From Nitrospirae bacterium RIFCSPLOW2_12_42_9 (GTDB lineage Bacteria; Nitrospirota; 9FT-COMBO-42-15; HDB-SIOI813): 5,554 nt of DNA. Numbering within the stretch: position 1 is the stretch's first letter; every line of letters begins with the position of its first letter. The stretch spans positions 560 through 6,113 of the forward strand of contig MHER01000067.1 in the NCBI GenBank assembly GCA_001805205.1, in the 5' to 3' direction. Made by a program: the position numbers and the translations under genes. Positions 1 through 5,554 of the stretch are shown piece by piece. The notes under the pieces are model-generated. The model did not search any database. It had not been told where the DNA came from and saw only the letters and a list, made by a program, of their open reading frames with translations.

Positions 1-348
1 GTTCGGATGGTAGACAATCTTCTCCTTATGTGGTCCTGTTATGCTTTTGGAATTATTCCCGCCGGATAATTTTTCCAGGTATGGTGATAGTGGTGAGGTC
101 TTTTCTATTTTACCCACCTTTGCTGCAAGGACAGGTATATCATCAGGAGAATAATATATTACATAAAAGTTTGCAGGGAGTTTCTGGATTATAGGCGCCC
201 CTCCAACTGTAAATCGCAGGTTCTTCTGAATAAATGCCTGTACCCCTGGTTTGTCTTTATTTAACTCAAAGGTCAGGGCAGAACCATCTGACACTGTTAT
301 AATAACAAATAAAGCAACAATAAAAAGTAATACAAGAAGTCTTCTCAT
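1..348 (-). CDS. Secreted or periplasmic protein of unknown function, 3' end outside the window
   Basis: The reading frame stays open from an ATG at 348 to the window edge, giving 116 residues with no stop, so only the N-terminal part is seen. Residues 1-24 look like a Sec signal peptide: MRR, then a hydrophobic core at about 4-18, then a small-residue end (SDGSA) with likely cleavage after Ala24. The mature part starts LTFELNKDKPG and includes a segment LPANFYVIYY near 57-66 followed by AAKVGK. I recognise no family. The start is well fixed by GGAGG 6 nt upstream, directly after the stop codon of the preceding gene. The gap to that gene is 13 bases, so it is probably the third gene of the operon that begins with the methyltransferase. 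The product probably acts outside the cytoplasmic membrane; no activity can be inferred. Confidence 0.82.
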   Translation of the reverse strand, partial: MRRLLVLLFIVALFVIITVSDGSALTFELNKDKPGVQAFIQKNLRFTVGGAPIIQKLPANFYVIYYSPDDIPVLAAKVGKIEKTSPLSPYLEKLSGGNNSKSITGPHKEKIVYHPN

Positions 349-354
349 TATATA

Positions 355-360
355 CCTCCG
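355..360 (-). promoter_or_regulatory. Shine-Dalgarno site of the secreted-protein gene
   Basis: The minus strand reads CGGAGG, then TATATA, then ATG. This near-perfect anti-16S match sits 6 nt from the start codon and 1 nt after the stop codon of the upstream gene. It decides the start at 348 and should allow independent initiation even if coupling is weak. Confidence 0.8.
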
Positions 361-361
361 G

Positions 362-1279
362 TTATTTTGATTTACCAGTTGGATGTATCATAACATGTGT
401 CATTATATTATCATTTTCAGTGTTAATAGTCATCTCTGCCTTCAGATTGCTGTTGGAAAGGAACCTGTCTAAAAGTTCAATGATATATGTGATGTCGCCC
501 TCAATGGCCTCAATTTCGCTGATGTCTGTAACACCTATAACCAATTCTATAACAAGTGTATTACTCCCTGTCTTCCTTAATTTTATAGTACCTCCCTTTA
601 TACTGCCTGAAGATGAGAGGATCAAAAAACCAAGCTTTTTTTCAAGATCTTCGATAGACCTGGTAATCTCCTTATTATCATTTGAAAATGATATATATGC
701 AATATCCTTCTTATCATAGACCTGTTGAGTTAATTCTTCTCCAGGTTTAATACCTGAGACCTTACCTTTATCTGAAACAGGTCTGATAATCCTGTTAATA
801 ATATTGTCACCCTCTGCTAAAAATAAGGTACCCTCATCCTGATATATAAGTATCCTCTTACCCTCCGGCGTTCTTATTGTATATTCTCCTTCAATAACAC
901 CAACCCCCCGATACTGTATCTGCTCCATCAGAGTCCCACGAATTATCCTGAACAGTCTTGACCTCCAGCCAAGGTCTACAGCAACAGCCATCTCTCCTTC
1001 CTCTCCTGTCTTTGCAACATATAGCTCTATTGTTGGTGGTATAAAAGGTTTAAGGTAGAAGGGTATATTGGGTAGAGTTCGGCCTTCCAGAGGGACAGAG
1101 GCAATTATTGATGATAAGGGTTTATTCCAGATGCCTCTTGTCTTAATGATCCCTGCAAGATATGTATCTTTATAAAAATTACCTTTTAAACCTGAGGGGG
1201 GGAATGGCCTGAAAAACCAGACTAAGATAACAATGACAAGGACGACCAGTATTATCAAACCATATTTTAACCTGCGCAT
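362..1279 (-). CDS. Membrane-anchored protein of unknown function (305 aa)
   Basis: This is a complete 305-residue frame. Residues 1-6 are basic (MRRLKY) and residues 7-23 form one strongly hydrophobic segment (GLIILVVLVIVILVWFF). No cleavage site is evident, so it is probably a signal anchor with the rest outside the cytoplasm. The soluble part looks like alternating beta-strands and helices, for example IELYVAK near 84-90, MAVAVDLG near 97-104, KRILIYQDEG near 141-150 and TLVIELVIGV near 241-250. There are no cysteines, metal-binding clusters or catalytic signatures that I can name. The general look recalls large beta-rich envelope proteins such as DUF3352, but I cannot assign that family. 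The ATG at 1279 lies 3 bases after the methyltransferase stop, with only a weak AAGG about 13 nt upstream, so translation is probably coupled to the upstream gene. The coding status is well supported; the function is unknown. Confidence 0.85.
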   Translation of the reverse strand: MRRLKYGLIILVVLVIVILVWFFRPFPPSGLKGNFYKDTYLAGIIKTRGIWNKPLSSIIASVPLEGRTLPNIPFYLKPFIPPTIELYVAKTGEEGEMAVAVDLGWRSRLFRIIRGTLMEQIQYRGVGVIEGEYTIRTPEGKRILIYQDEGTLFLAEGDNIINRIIRPVSDKGKVSGIKPGEELTQQVYDKKDIAYISFSNDNKEITRSIEDLEKKLGFLILSSSGSIKGGTIKLRKTGSNTLVIELVIGVTDISEIEAIEGDITYIIELLDRFLSNSNLKAEMTINTENDNIMTHVMIHPTGKSK

Positions 1280-1282
1280 TAT

Positions 1283-2122
1283 CTAAAGTCGCCTTGCAAT
1301 GATAGATGCACCGATGCCAAACCCGCGTAATCCGGGGAGCCTGCTTATCAGAGAATCAACCTTGCTAAGGGCCATAACTGCGTGACTTAAGAACCCCCTG
1401 CCTGATGGGTCATAATGGATATTCTGTGGAAGGAGGTTTGGGAAGATTATTATTCCTTCAAATGATATTAGTTCAAGTCCATAAGATATCAGAAGTCTTT
1501 TTATCTCCCCAGGTGTGAAGGTCTTAAATTTCATAGTGTTAAATTTGCCTGTAGAGTCAATGAAAGACCAGATACGGACATGTCCTTCAGAGATGCTTGA
1601 ATTTATAGCTGTACTTAGCTCTTCCCATTCATAGAAAAGGCTGAGGTTCCATTTATTATCTATGTCGAAGAAAATATAACCTCCTGGCTTACACACCCTG
1701 GCAATCTCACTAATTGCAGAAGAATAATCTTCGTGAATATGACTCAAGATATCCCCATAGGCAACAACGGCCTCTACTGTCTTATTTTTAAGAGGGATCC
1801 GGGTGGCTGAGCCAACAGAGAAATTACAGCCCGGGATTTCCTTGCCGGATGCCTGACCAATAGATAGGGGAGAGATGTCTATCCCTATTACCTTTTTTAC
1901 ATTCTCCATCGTTGATATCCTTTTTGAAAGGATCCCTGTACCACATCCCAAATCCAGGACAGTCCCGTGAAACTTATCTTTGTTCTGTTCTATGGTTTTA
2001 TTAAAGATGCTATAAAAAATTTTTAAGGCCGGTACCTCTTCAACCCAGTGATCATACACAGATGCCAGTCCATCATATACCCTTTCAGGATTCGTTAGAG
2101 ACTCTGTACTTACATAATCCAT
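1283..2122 (-). CDS. Class I SAM-dependent methyltransferase
   Basis: This is a 279-residue protein with the Rossmann-like methyltransferase fold. Motif I is VLDLGCGTG at 55-63, the glycine-rich SAM-binding loop. The acidic end of strand 2 is in GIDIS at 80-84 (Asp82), expected to hold the ribose hydroxyls. SATRIPL at 105-111 is the adenine-side loop, AVVAYGDILSHI at 118-129 covers the motif IV region, and CKPGGYIFFDID at 144-155 is the strand 5 turn typical of Methyltransf_11/25 families. The N-terminal YDGLASVYDHW is the usual cap helix of small-molecule methyltransferases. The C-terminal region (about 225-279) is hydrophobic and ends with a SRLPGLRGFG segment. The substrate cannot be read from sequence; small molecules or lipid-like acceptors are more likely than nucleic acid. 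It heads an operon with two envelope proteins. The ATG at 2122 is supported by a well-spaced AAAGGGGA site. Confidence 0.92.
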   Translation of the reverse strand: MDYVSTESLTNPERVYDGLASVYDHWVEEVPALKIFYSIFNKTIEQNKDKFHGTVLDLGCGTGILSKRISTMENVKKVIGIDISPLSIGQASGKEIPGCNFSVGSATRIPLKNKTVEAVVAYGDILSHIHEDYSSAISEIARVCKPGGYIFFDIDNKWNLSLFYEWEELSTAINSSISEGHVRIWSFIDSTGKFNTMKFKTFTPGEIKRLLISYGLELISFEGIIIFPNLLPQNIHYDPSGRGFLSHAVMALSKVDSLISRLPGLRGFGIGASIIARRL

Positions 2123-2130
2123 AACCGTAT

Positions 2131-2138
2131 TCCCCTTT
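2131..2138 (-). promoter_or_regulatory. Shine-Dalgarno site of the methyltransferase gene
   Basis: The minus strand reads AAAGGGGA followed by 8 nt and then the ATG at 2122. The spacing is normal and supports this start over later in-frame methionines. Confidence 0.65.
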
Positions 2139-2239
2139 GCTATGTGCTGTTGTTAGAATAATGGGATAAAAACATTGGAGATAGAGTGCTCATAAACGGA
2201 GAACACGTGAATGGTGCAGATTGGATTGAATAAGCTGGT

Positions 2240-2258
2240 AGTAGAGGTTAACCCTACT
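2240..2258 (-). other. Small hairpin in the methyltransferase leader
   Basis: On the minus strand AGTAGGG and CTCTACT can pair over 7 bp, including one G-U, around a 5-nt loop (TTAAC). The DNA core GGTTAACC (2246-2253) is also palindromic, so this could be a protein site rather than an RNA structure. A second short palindrome, ATACGTAT, lies next to it at 2260-2267. No U-tract follows, so it is not a terminator, and I see no known riboswitch core around it. Confidence 0.35.
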
Positions 2259-2310
2259 TATACGTATCATACAGGATTACGTTCTCTAAATTTTTTACCT
2301 GTTGATGCAT

Positions 2311-2340
2311 ATCATTACGGAAGTTATCGACCAAAGTCAA
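2311..2340 (-). promoter_or_regulatory. Possible second promoter for the methyltransferase operon
   Basis: The minus strand has TTGACT at 2340-2335, an 18-bp spacer and AATGAT at 2316-2311 (4 of 6 matches to TATAAT). The -35 is good and the -10 is weak. Its TTGACTT repeats the -35 of the stronger promoter 32 bp upstream, so the second copy could equally be part of an activator site. Confidence 0.35.
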
Positions 2341-2344
2341 CCTT

Positions 2345-2372
2345 ATTTTAACAGCTAAAAATAATAAGTCAA
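2345..2372 (-). promoter_or_regulatory. Sigma70-type promoter for the methyltransferase operon
   Basis: The minus strand has TTGACT (2372-2367, 5 of 6 to consensus), a 16-bp A/T-rich spacer and TAAAAT (2350-2345, 5 of 6). Transcription would start near 2338, giving a leader of about 215 nt before the methyltransferase ATG. A/T-rich sequence lies at the right distance upstream to act as an UP element. The position between two gene groups on the same strand fits an operon promoter. The evidence is sequence only. Confidence 0.6.
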
Positions 2373-2384
2373 TAATCAAAATGG

Positions 2385-2402
2385 AAATTTTTTAAAAAAT
2401 TT
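2385..2402. repeat. 18-bp A/T palindrome upstream of the promoter
   Basis: AAATTTTTTAAAAAATTT is a perfect palindrome with no spacer. It lies about 47 to 64 bp upstream of the predicted start of the methyltransferase transcript, where A-tracts can contact RNA polymerase alpha subunits as an UP element. It could also be a bent or regulator-bound site. It is a poor terminator candidate for priA because the stem would contain only A-T pairs. Confidence 0.5.
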
Positions 2403-2457
2403 AAGCTTCCGGTAGAGAACTGCGGGATTTTGTTAGCTTTACTCTTTCTGTGAAGCA

Positions 2458-4506
2458 TCACAGCAGGTTCAGTGGGTCTACATCAATCTCTATGAGTCCA
2501 TGCTTATGCTTACTGCTTGCATTAAAAGCCTTAAGGGAGTTTTTAATAATTCTGTTTAGTGTCCTGCTGTCGTTCGCCTTCATTATAATATGCCACCTGA
2601 ATTTCCCCCGTATCCTGATTAAGGGGGCTGGTACAGGCCCTAATATATCTGTCCCTTCTCTCCTCTTCTCATCCAGAGCAGCCTTAAACCTCTCTGCAGA
2701 GGACTCTACCAACTCTTTATTATTCCCCTTTATCAGTATTCTTACAAGCCTCTTATAAGGAGGGTAGCCAAGTGTCTTCCTGAAAGATGACTCCTCCTTG
2801 TAGAATCCCTCAAAGTCGTGCATTGAGGCATATCTGATACTGTAATGGTCAGGATTGAATGTCTGCACTATAACCTCCCCAACCTTATCACCCCTCCCTG
2901 ATCTGCCGGCCACCTGCGTAATGAATTGAAATGTCCTCTCTGCTGAACGAAAGTCCGGCAGATGAAGGGAGGAATCTGCAAAGAGGACACCTACCAGTGT
3001 TATCTCCGGCAAGTCTAATCCCTTTGTAACCATCTGTGTCCCAATTAATACATCCGCCTCTTTATTTTCCATACTCTTAAATATTTGGTGGTGGGAATGC
3101 CTCTTAGTTGTAGTATCCCTGTCCATTCTGACTACGCGGATCCCGGGGATTATCTTTTTTAGCTCTTCCTCCACCCTCTGTGTACCTGCACCAAAAGCCC
3201 TGAATTTGTGTCCACTGCACTTTGAGCATGTGTCAGGGGGGGTGATCCTGTAGTCACAGTAATGGCAGTGCAGGGAGTTATCGCTCTTATGATATGTAAG
3301 GGAGACACTGCAATTCGGACATTCAGGGGAGTATCCGCAGTCAAGACAGAGGAGAAATGGGGAGAAACCACGTCGGTTCAGGAATAGGAGGGACTGCTCA
3401 CCATTGTTTAATCGCTGCTTTAATGCCTCCAATAATTCATCAGTGAATATGGAAAACCCCTCTTTCTTTCTCATATCAACGATCCTTACAGGGGGGAGCG
3501 GGCGTCTGTTAATCCTCTCCGGAAGTGACAGGTATACATACTTTTTTGTCGTGGTATTATAAAAAGACTCGAGAGAAGGTGTTGCAGAGCCAAGTATTAC
3601 AGAGGCCCTGGATAGCTTTGCCCGCATAATGGCGAGGTCACGGGCATTGTATCTGAAACCATCCTCCTGTTTGAATGAGTGCTCATGCTCTTCGTCAATC
3701 ACAACAAGGCCGAGATTTTTGACCGGGGCAAAGACTGCTGCCCGGACACCGATTATTACATCTACCTTACCTTCCATTATCTTTAACCACTCCCATATCC
3801 TCTCATTATGTGTGAGACCGCTGTGAAGTACTGCAACCCTCTCTTTGAATCTTGCAAAGAACCTCGTAATAAGCTGCGGGGTTATGGCAATTTCGGGCAC
3901 AAGGACGATGCTGGATTTACCACTCTTTGTAACATAATCAATCGAATGCATATATATCTCAGTCTTACCACTACCTGTGATACCATGGAGAAGATGCACG
4001 CTAAAGTCCCCCTTTTTTAGCGACTCCCGTATTGTTGACAGGACTCCTTCCTGATGGGGTGTTAGTATTGGTGGGGCAGCAACAGTATCCCGGGGTTTAT
4101 CTGCAAATGGCGTTTTATCTTTAAATAAATCTAAAATGTTATAGGACTTTTTAGGAGGCCTTAACTCCTTTTCTTCAGGGATGCCTGAGAGCGCTGTCTT
4201 CAGGACCATACCGAGTGGAAACAGATAATACTCAGAGGCCCATTTACAGAGATCAAGCATAGTCTTGTCAATCAGAGGTGTGGCATCGAGGATACTGGAG
4301 ATTGGTTTTATCTGACCCTGCTTGATTTCAGGCTTGAGATGGGTTGGTAGTTCTTTTGAAGTGTTTATTATATACCCTGTAACCATCTGCCTTCCAAATG
4401 GGGCAATAACCCTCTTACCCACGCTGATCTGACCTTCCATCTCAGGCGGGCATTTATATATGAAAGTGTCTTCCAGTGGTCTGGGGACTGCTATGTGTAG
4501 GTACAT
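2458..4506 (-). CDS. priA: Primosomal protein N' (replication-restart helicase PriA)
   Basis: PriA is a superfamily 2 3'-to-5' DNA helicase that recognises stalled forks and D-loops and starts reloading of the replicative helicase. This 682-residue copy is complete. Residues 1-105 match the 3'-DNA-binding domain (VAVPxPLxxxFxY-type start; VGKRVIAPFGRQMVTGYI at 29-46). Helicase motifs are Walker A GITGSGKTE at 175-183 (Lys181), DEEH at 271-274, the aromatic-rich loop to about 289, GSATPS at 306-311, FLNRRGF at 375-381, GTQMVTKGLD at 489-498 and QVAGRSGRGD at 531-540. Eight cysteines (387, 390, 396, 399, 414, 417, 427, 430) form the two zinc sites. The C-terminal domain has the family YPPY (581-584). 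Walker A is about 49 residues earlier than E. coli Lys230, so the winged-helix region is reduced. The start at 4506 gives the expected family N-terminus, 2 bases after the nuclease stop; GAGG is distant, suggesting translational coupling. Confidence 0.98.
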   Translation of the reverse strand: MYLHIAVPRPLEDTFIYKCPPEMEGQISVGKRVIAPFGRQMVTGYIINTSKELPTHLKPEIKQGQIKPISSILDATPLIDKTMLDLCKWASEYYLFPLGMVLKTALSGIPEEKELRPPKKSYNILDLFKDKTPFADKPRDTVAAPPILTPHQEGVLSTIRESLKKGDFSVHLLHGITGSGKTEIYMHSIDYVTKSGKSSIVLVPEIAITPQLITRFFARFKERVAVLHSGLTHNERIWEWLKIMEGKVDVIIGVRAAVFAPVKNLGLVVIDEEHEHSFKQEDGFRYNARDLAIMRAKLSRASVILGSATPSLESFYNTTTKKYVYLSLPERINRRPLPPVRIVDMRKKEGFSIFTDELLEALKQRLNNGEQSLLFLNRRGFSPFLLCLDCGYSPECPNCSVSLTYHKSDNSLHCHYCDYRITPPDTCSKCSGHKFRAFGAGTQRVEEELKKIIPGIRVVRMDRDTTTKRHSHHQIFKSMENKEADVLIGTQMVTKGLDLPEITLVGVLFADSSLHLPDFRSAERTFQFITQVAGRSGRGDKVGEVIVQTFNPDHYSIRYASMHDFEGFYKEESSFRKTLGYPPYKRLVRILIKGNNKELVESSAERFKAALDEKRREGTDILGPVPAPLIRIRGKFRWHIIMKANDSRTLNRIIKNSLKAFNASSKHKHGLIEIDVDPLNLL

Positions 4507-4508
4507 AG

Positions 4509-5554
4509 TTATTTCTTTTTATCCTCAACTACTTTCATTTCCAGAAGTCTCTCTCTTTCATGTTCTATCTCGGCTTTCAGGACTTCAGGATCAGGTAATT
4601 GCAGTTTATACTTTGAAGTAAATATCCTGTTATTCATTCCACCCAGAGAGTATTCAACAACAGTCTTCTTCTTGCCGGTGCAGAGAATAATGCCCACAGG
4701 ATCACCCTCTTCAGGAAGTTTTTCTTTATCCTTCAGGTAGTTCAGGTAAAGGTTCATCTGACCGGCATCTGCATGGGTAAACTCACCGATCTTTAAATCT
4801 ATCGCCACAAGACATCTCAAGATCCGATGATAGAGAAGAAGGTCAAGACGGTAGTGACTCCCTTCCAGGGCAATCCTCTTCTGACGGGCCACAAATGCAA
4901 AGCCCACGCCCAACTCCAAAAGAAAATGTTCCAGATGATAGATTAAGGCCTCTTCCAATTGTGACTCTGAATACTCGTCCTTCAATCCGAGGAATTCCAG
5001 GATATAAGGGTCCTTGATCTCGTCTTCGGGCTTTATAGCGAAAGGTTTTTCATGGGCTTTGGCGATCACTGCCAGCTTACGTTTAGAAAGAGCCGTTCTT
5101 TCGTAGAGCATGGACTGGATCTGTCTGTCAAGTTGTCTTACTGACCAATTACCTCGGATACACTCCGCCTCATAGAATTCTCTCATAAACGGTTCCTCAA
5201 GACGCATGAGAAGACAATAATGGGACCATGAAAGAGGGAATTTCGAAGACAGTGCGTGCAAAATTTCAAATTTCCCATATACTGTCTGGGTTTTTAATGG
5301 GAGGATAGAATCTTCAGCCGACGGCTGAAATATCTCGGATAATTCGGCAGACAACGTCTGCCCATTCTTATCTTTCGATGATTCGGCAGACAGTGTCTGC
5401 CGAATTGGGAATAAAAGATAAAAAGTCCTCATATTTCTCAAATTCCTTATAGAAAAACCTTTACCAAACCGAAGCACCAAGTCTCTTGAAATCCTTTCTA
5501 ACAATACCTCCCCATACTCAGCCCTTTCTTTACCTTTTTGTTCATGCTCCACAA
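4509..5554 (-). CDS. YhcG/DUF1016-family PD-(D/E)XK nuclease, 5' end outside the window
   Basis: About 348 codons are visible. I number from the GTG at 5552-5550, but this is probably an internal valine: family members usually continue upstream, with a residue pattern like I-V-E just before this point, and the two bases before it (TT) fit an Ile codon. The N-terminal helical DUF1016_N part includes ERAEYGEVLLERISRDL (9-25) and RNLRNMRTFYLLFP (36-49), then LSWSHYCLLMRL (107-118) and NWSVRQLDRQI (135-145). The C-terminal nuclease domain has RLDLLLYHR (235-243) and VAIDLKIGEF (249-258); Asp237, Asp252 and Lys254 are the expected catalytic residues, with GQMNLYLNYL (264-273) after them. The nuclease assignment is by family; its target is not established. 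Such genes are often found with restriction-modification or other defence loci. Here it sits directly ahead of priA. Residues 50-90 are a repeat-rich linker. Confidence 0.93.
   Translation of the reverse strand, partial: VEHEQKGKERAEYGEVLLERISRDLVLRFGKGFSIRNLRNMRTFYLLFPIRQTLSAESSKDKNGQTLSAELSEIFQPSAEDSILPLKTQTVYGKFEILHALSSKFPLSWSHYCLLMRLEEPFMREFYEAECIRGNWSVRQLDRQIQSMLYERTALSKRKLAVIAKAHEKPFAIKPEDEIKDPYILEFLGLKDEYSESQLEEALIYHLEHFLLELGVGFAFVARQKRIALEGSHYRLDLLLYHRILRCLVAIDLKIGEFTHADAGQMNLYLNYLKDKEKLPEEGDPVGIILCTGKKKTVVEYSLGGMNNRIFTSKYKLQLPDPEVLKAEIEHERERLLEMKVVEDKKK
5313..5329. repeat. Palindrome 1 inside the nuclease gene
   Basis: TTCAGCCG, one central A, CGGCTGAA: a perfect 17-bp inverted repeat with 8-bp arms. 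In the coding frame it is read as Q-P-S-A-E (residues 76-80), a shortened version of the Q-T-L-S-A-E segments encoded by the next two palindromes. Confidence 0.85.
5346..5362. repeat. Palindrome 2 inside the nuclease gene
   Basis: GGCAGAC, the spacer AAC, GTCTGCC: a perfect 7-bp-arm inverted repeat. It encodes Q-T-L-S-A-E at residues 65-70. The block 5342-5362 matches 5381-5401 at 19 of 21 bases, so palindromes 2 and 3 are also direct repeats with a 39-bp (13-codon) period. Confidence 0.88.
5381..5405. repeat. Palindrome 3 inside the nuclease gene
   Basis: ATTCGGCAGACA, one central G, then the exact complement of the arm: a perfect 25-bp inverted repeat with 12-bp arms, the longest in the window. 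The coding strand reads I-R-Q-T-L-S-A-E (residues 50-57). It would fold into a strong hairpin in the mRNA and in single-stranded DNA. Confidence 0.92.

Larger units (their letters stand above)
2123..2457. other. Intergenic region between priA and the methyltransferase gene
   Basis: This 335-bp stretch holds no convincing gene on either strand. Its contents are the A/T palindrome, one good and one weak promoter on the minus strand, a small leader hairpin and the methyltransferase ribosome binding site. No GC-rich hairpin followed by a T-run is seen after the priA stop, so transcripts from the upstream unit may read through into the methyltransferase operon. Confidence 0.7.

Noticed and set aside
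420..719. Plus-strand open frame of 99 codons inside the 305-residue membrane protein gene
   Set aside because: It lies wholly antisense to a better-supported gene, has no convincing ribosome binding site, and its composition looks like an antisense shadow.
1196..1202. Run of seven G (C7 in the coding strand) near the start of the 305-residue protein gene, a possible phase-variation tract
   Set aside because: Similar C runs occur in priA (3236-3242, 3491-3496), and each encodes Pro-Pro or the like. This looks like proline codon choice, not selected slippage.
2158..2230. Short plus-strand frame in the intergenic region with a peptide resembling G-D-R-V-L-I-N-G-E
   Set aside because: It superficially recalls a signal peptidase segment, but it is only about 23 codons between stops, has no start signal and no flanking similarity. 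Chance is the simplest explanation.
2385..2457. Possible terminator after priA
   Set aside because: AAGCT/AGCTT could pair over 5 bp around a loop of about 27 nt before a T-run, and the A/T palindrome could fold on itself, but neither stem is stable enough to call a terminator.
2450..2758. Plus-strand open frame of 102 codons with hydrophobic segments at the 3' end of priA
   Set aside because: It is antisense to conserved priA C-terminal coding sequence; the hydrophobicity arises from the complementary strand. The same applies to the other short frames inside priA (3159-3371, 3629-3826, 3808-4020).
5313..5405. CRISPR-like array
   Set aside because: The palindromic units differ in length, have short and unequal spacing, and lie in frame inside a conserved coding gene; there are no regular spacers.
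5550..5552. GTG as the true start of the nuclease gene
   Set aside because: DUF1016 proteins normally have further N-terminal helices before this point, the frame is open to the edge, and no upstream sequence is available to show a ribosome binding site. An internal valine is more likely.

Overview
All supported genes in this window are on the minus strand, so transcription runs from high to low coordinates. The sequence is bacterial, with low-to-moderate GC by eye (not counted). It has frequent ATA isoleucine codons, purine-rich Shine-Dalgarno sites, and secreted or membrane-anchored proteins. PriA with paired zinc-binding cysteines confirms Bacteria. The style fits a Gram-negative, possibly anaerobic, lineage such as Nitrospirota or a deltaproteobacterial group, but that is an impression; nothing here fixes the taxon.

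Upstream unit (5554 to 2458): a PD-(D/E)XK nuclease of the YhcG/DUF1016 family, cut at its 5' end by the window edge, is followed after 2 bases by priA, the replication-restart helicase. The spacing implies one transcript and translational coupling. The nuclease gene carries a cluster of three palindromes (5313-5405). They are translated in frame as repeated Q-T-L-S-A-E-like segments in a linker between domains. PriA is complete but about 50 residues shorter than the E. coli protein, all of it missing ahead of the Walker A motif, where the winged-helix domain normally lies.

Intergenic region (2123-2457, 335 bp): no gene is visible. Read on the minus strand it holds an 18-bp A/T palindrome, a good sigma70-type promoter (TTGACT-16-TAAAAT), a second weaker TTGACT promoter 32 bp downstream, and a leader of roughly 215 nt with a small hairpin and a good ribosome binding site. 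No convincing terminator follows priA.

Downstream unit (2122 to beyond base 1): a class I SAM-dependent methyltransferase, a 305-residue protein with one N-terminal membrane anchor, and the start of a signal-peptide-bearing protein that leaves the window. Gaps of 3 and 13 bases indicate an operon. The two envelope proteins are unassigned and share a faint pattern that could mean distant paralogy. No RNA genes, CRISPR arrays or insertion sequences were seen. The points most worth a second look are the palindromic repeats inside the nuclease gene, the nuclease-priA pairing, and the shortened PriA N-terminal region.
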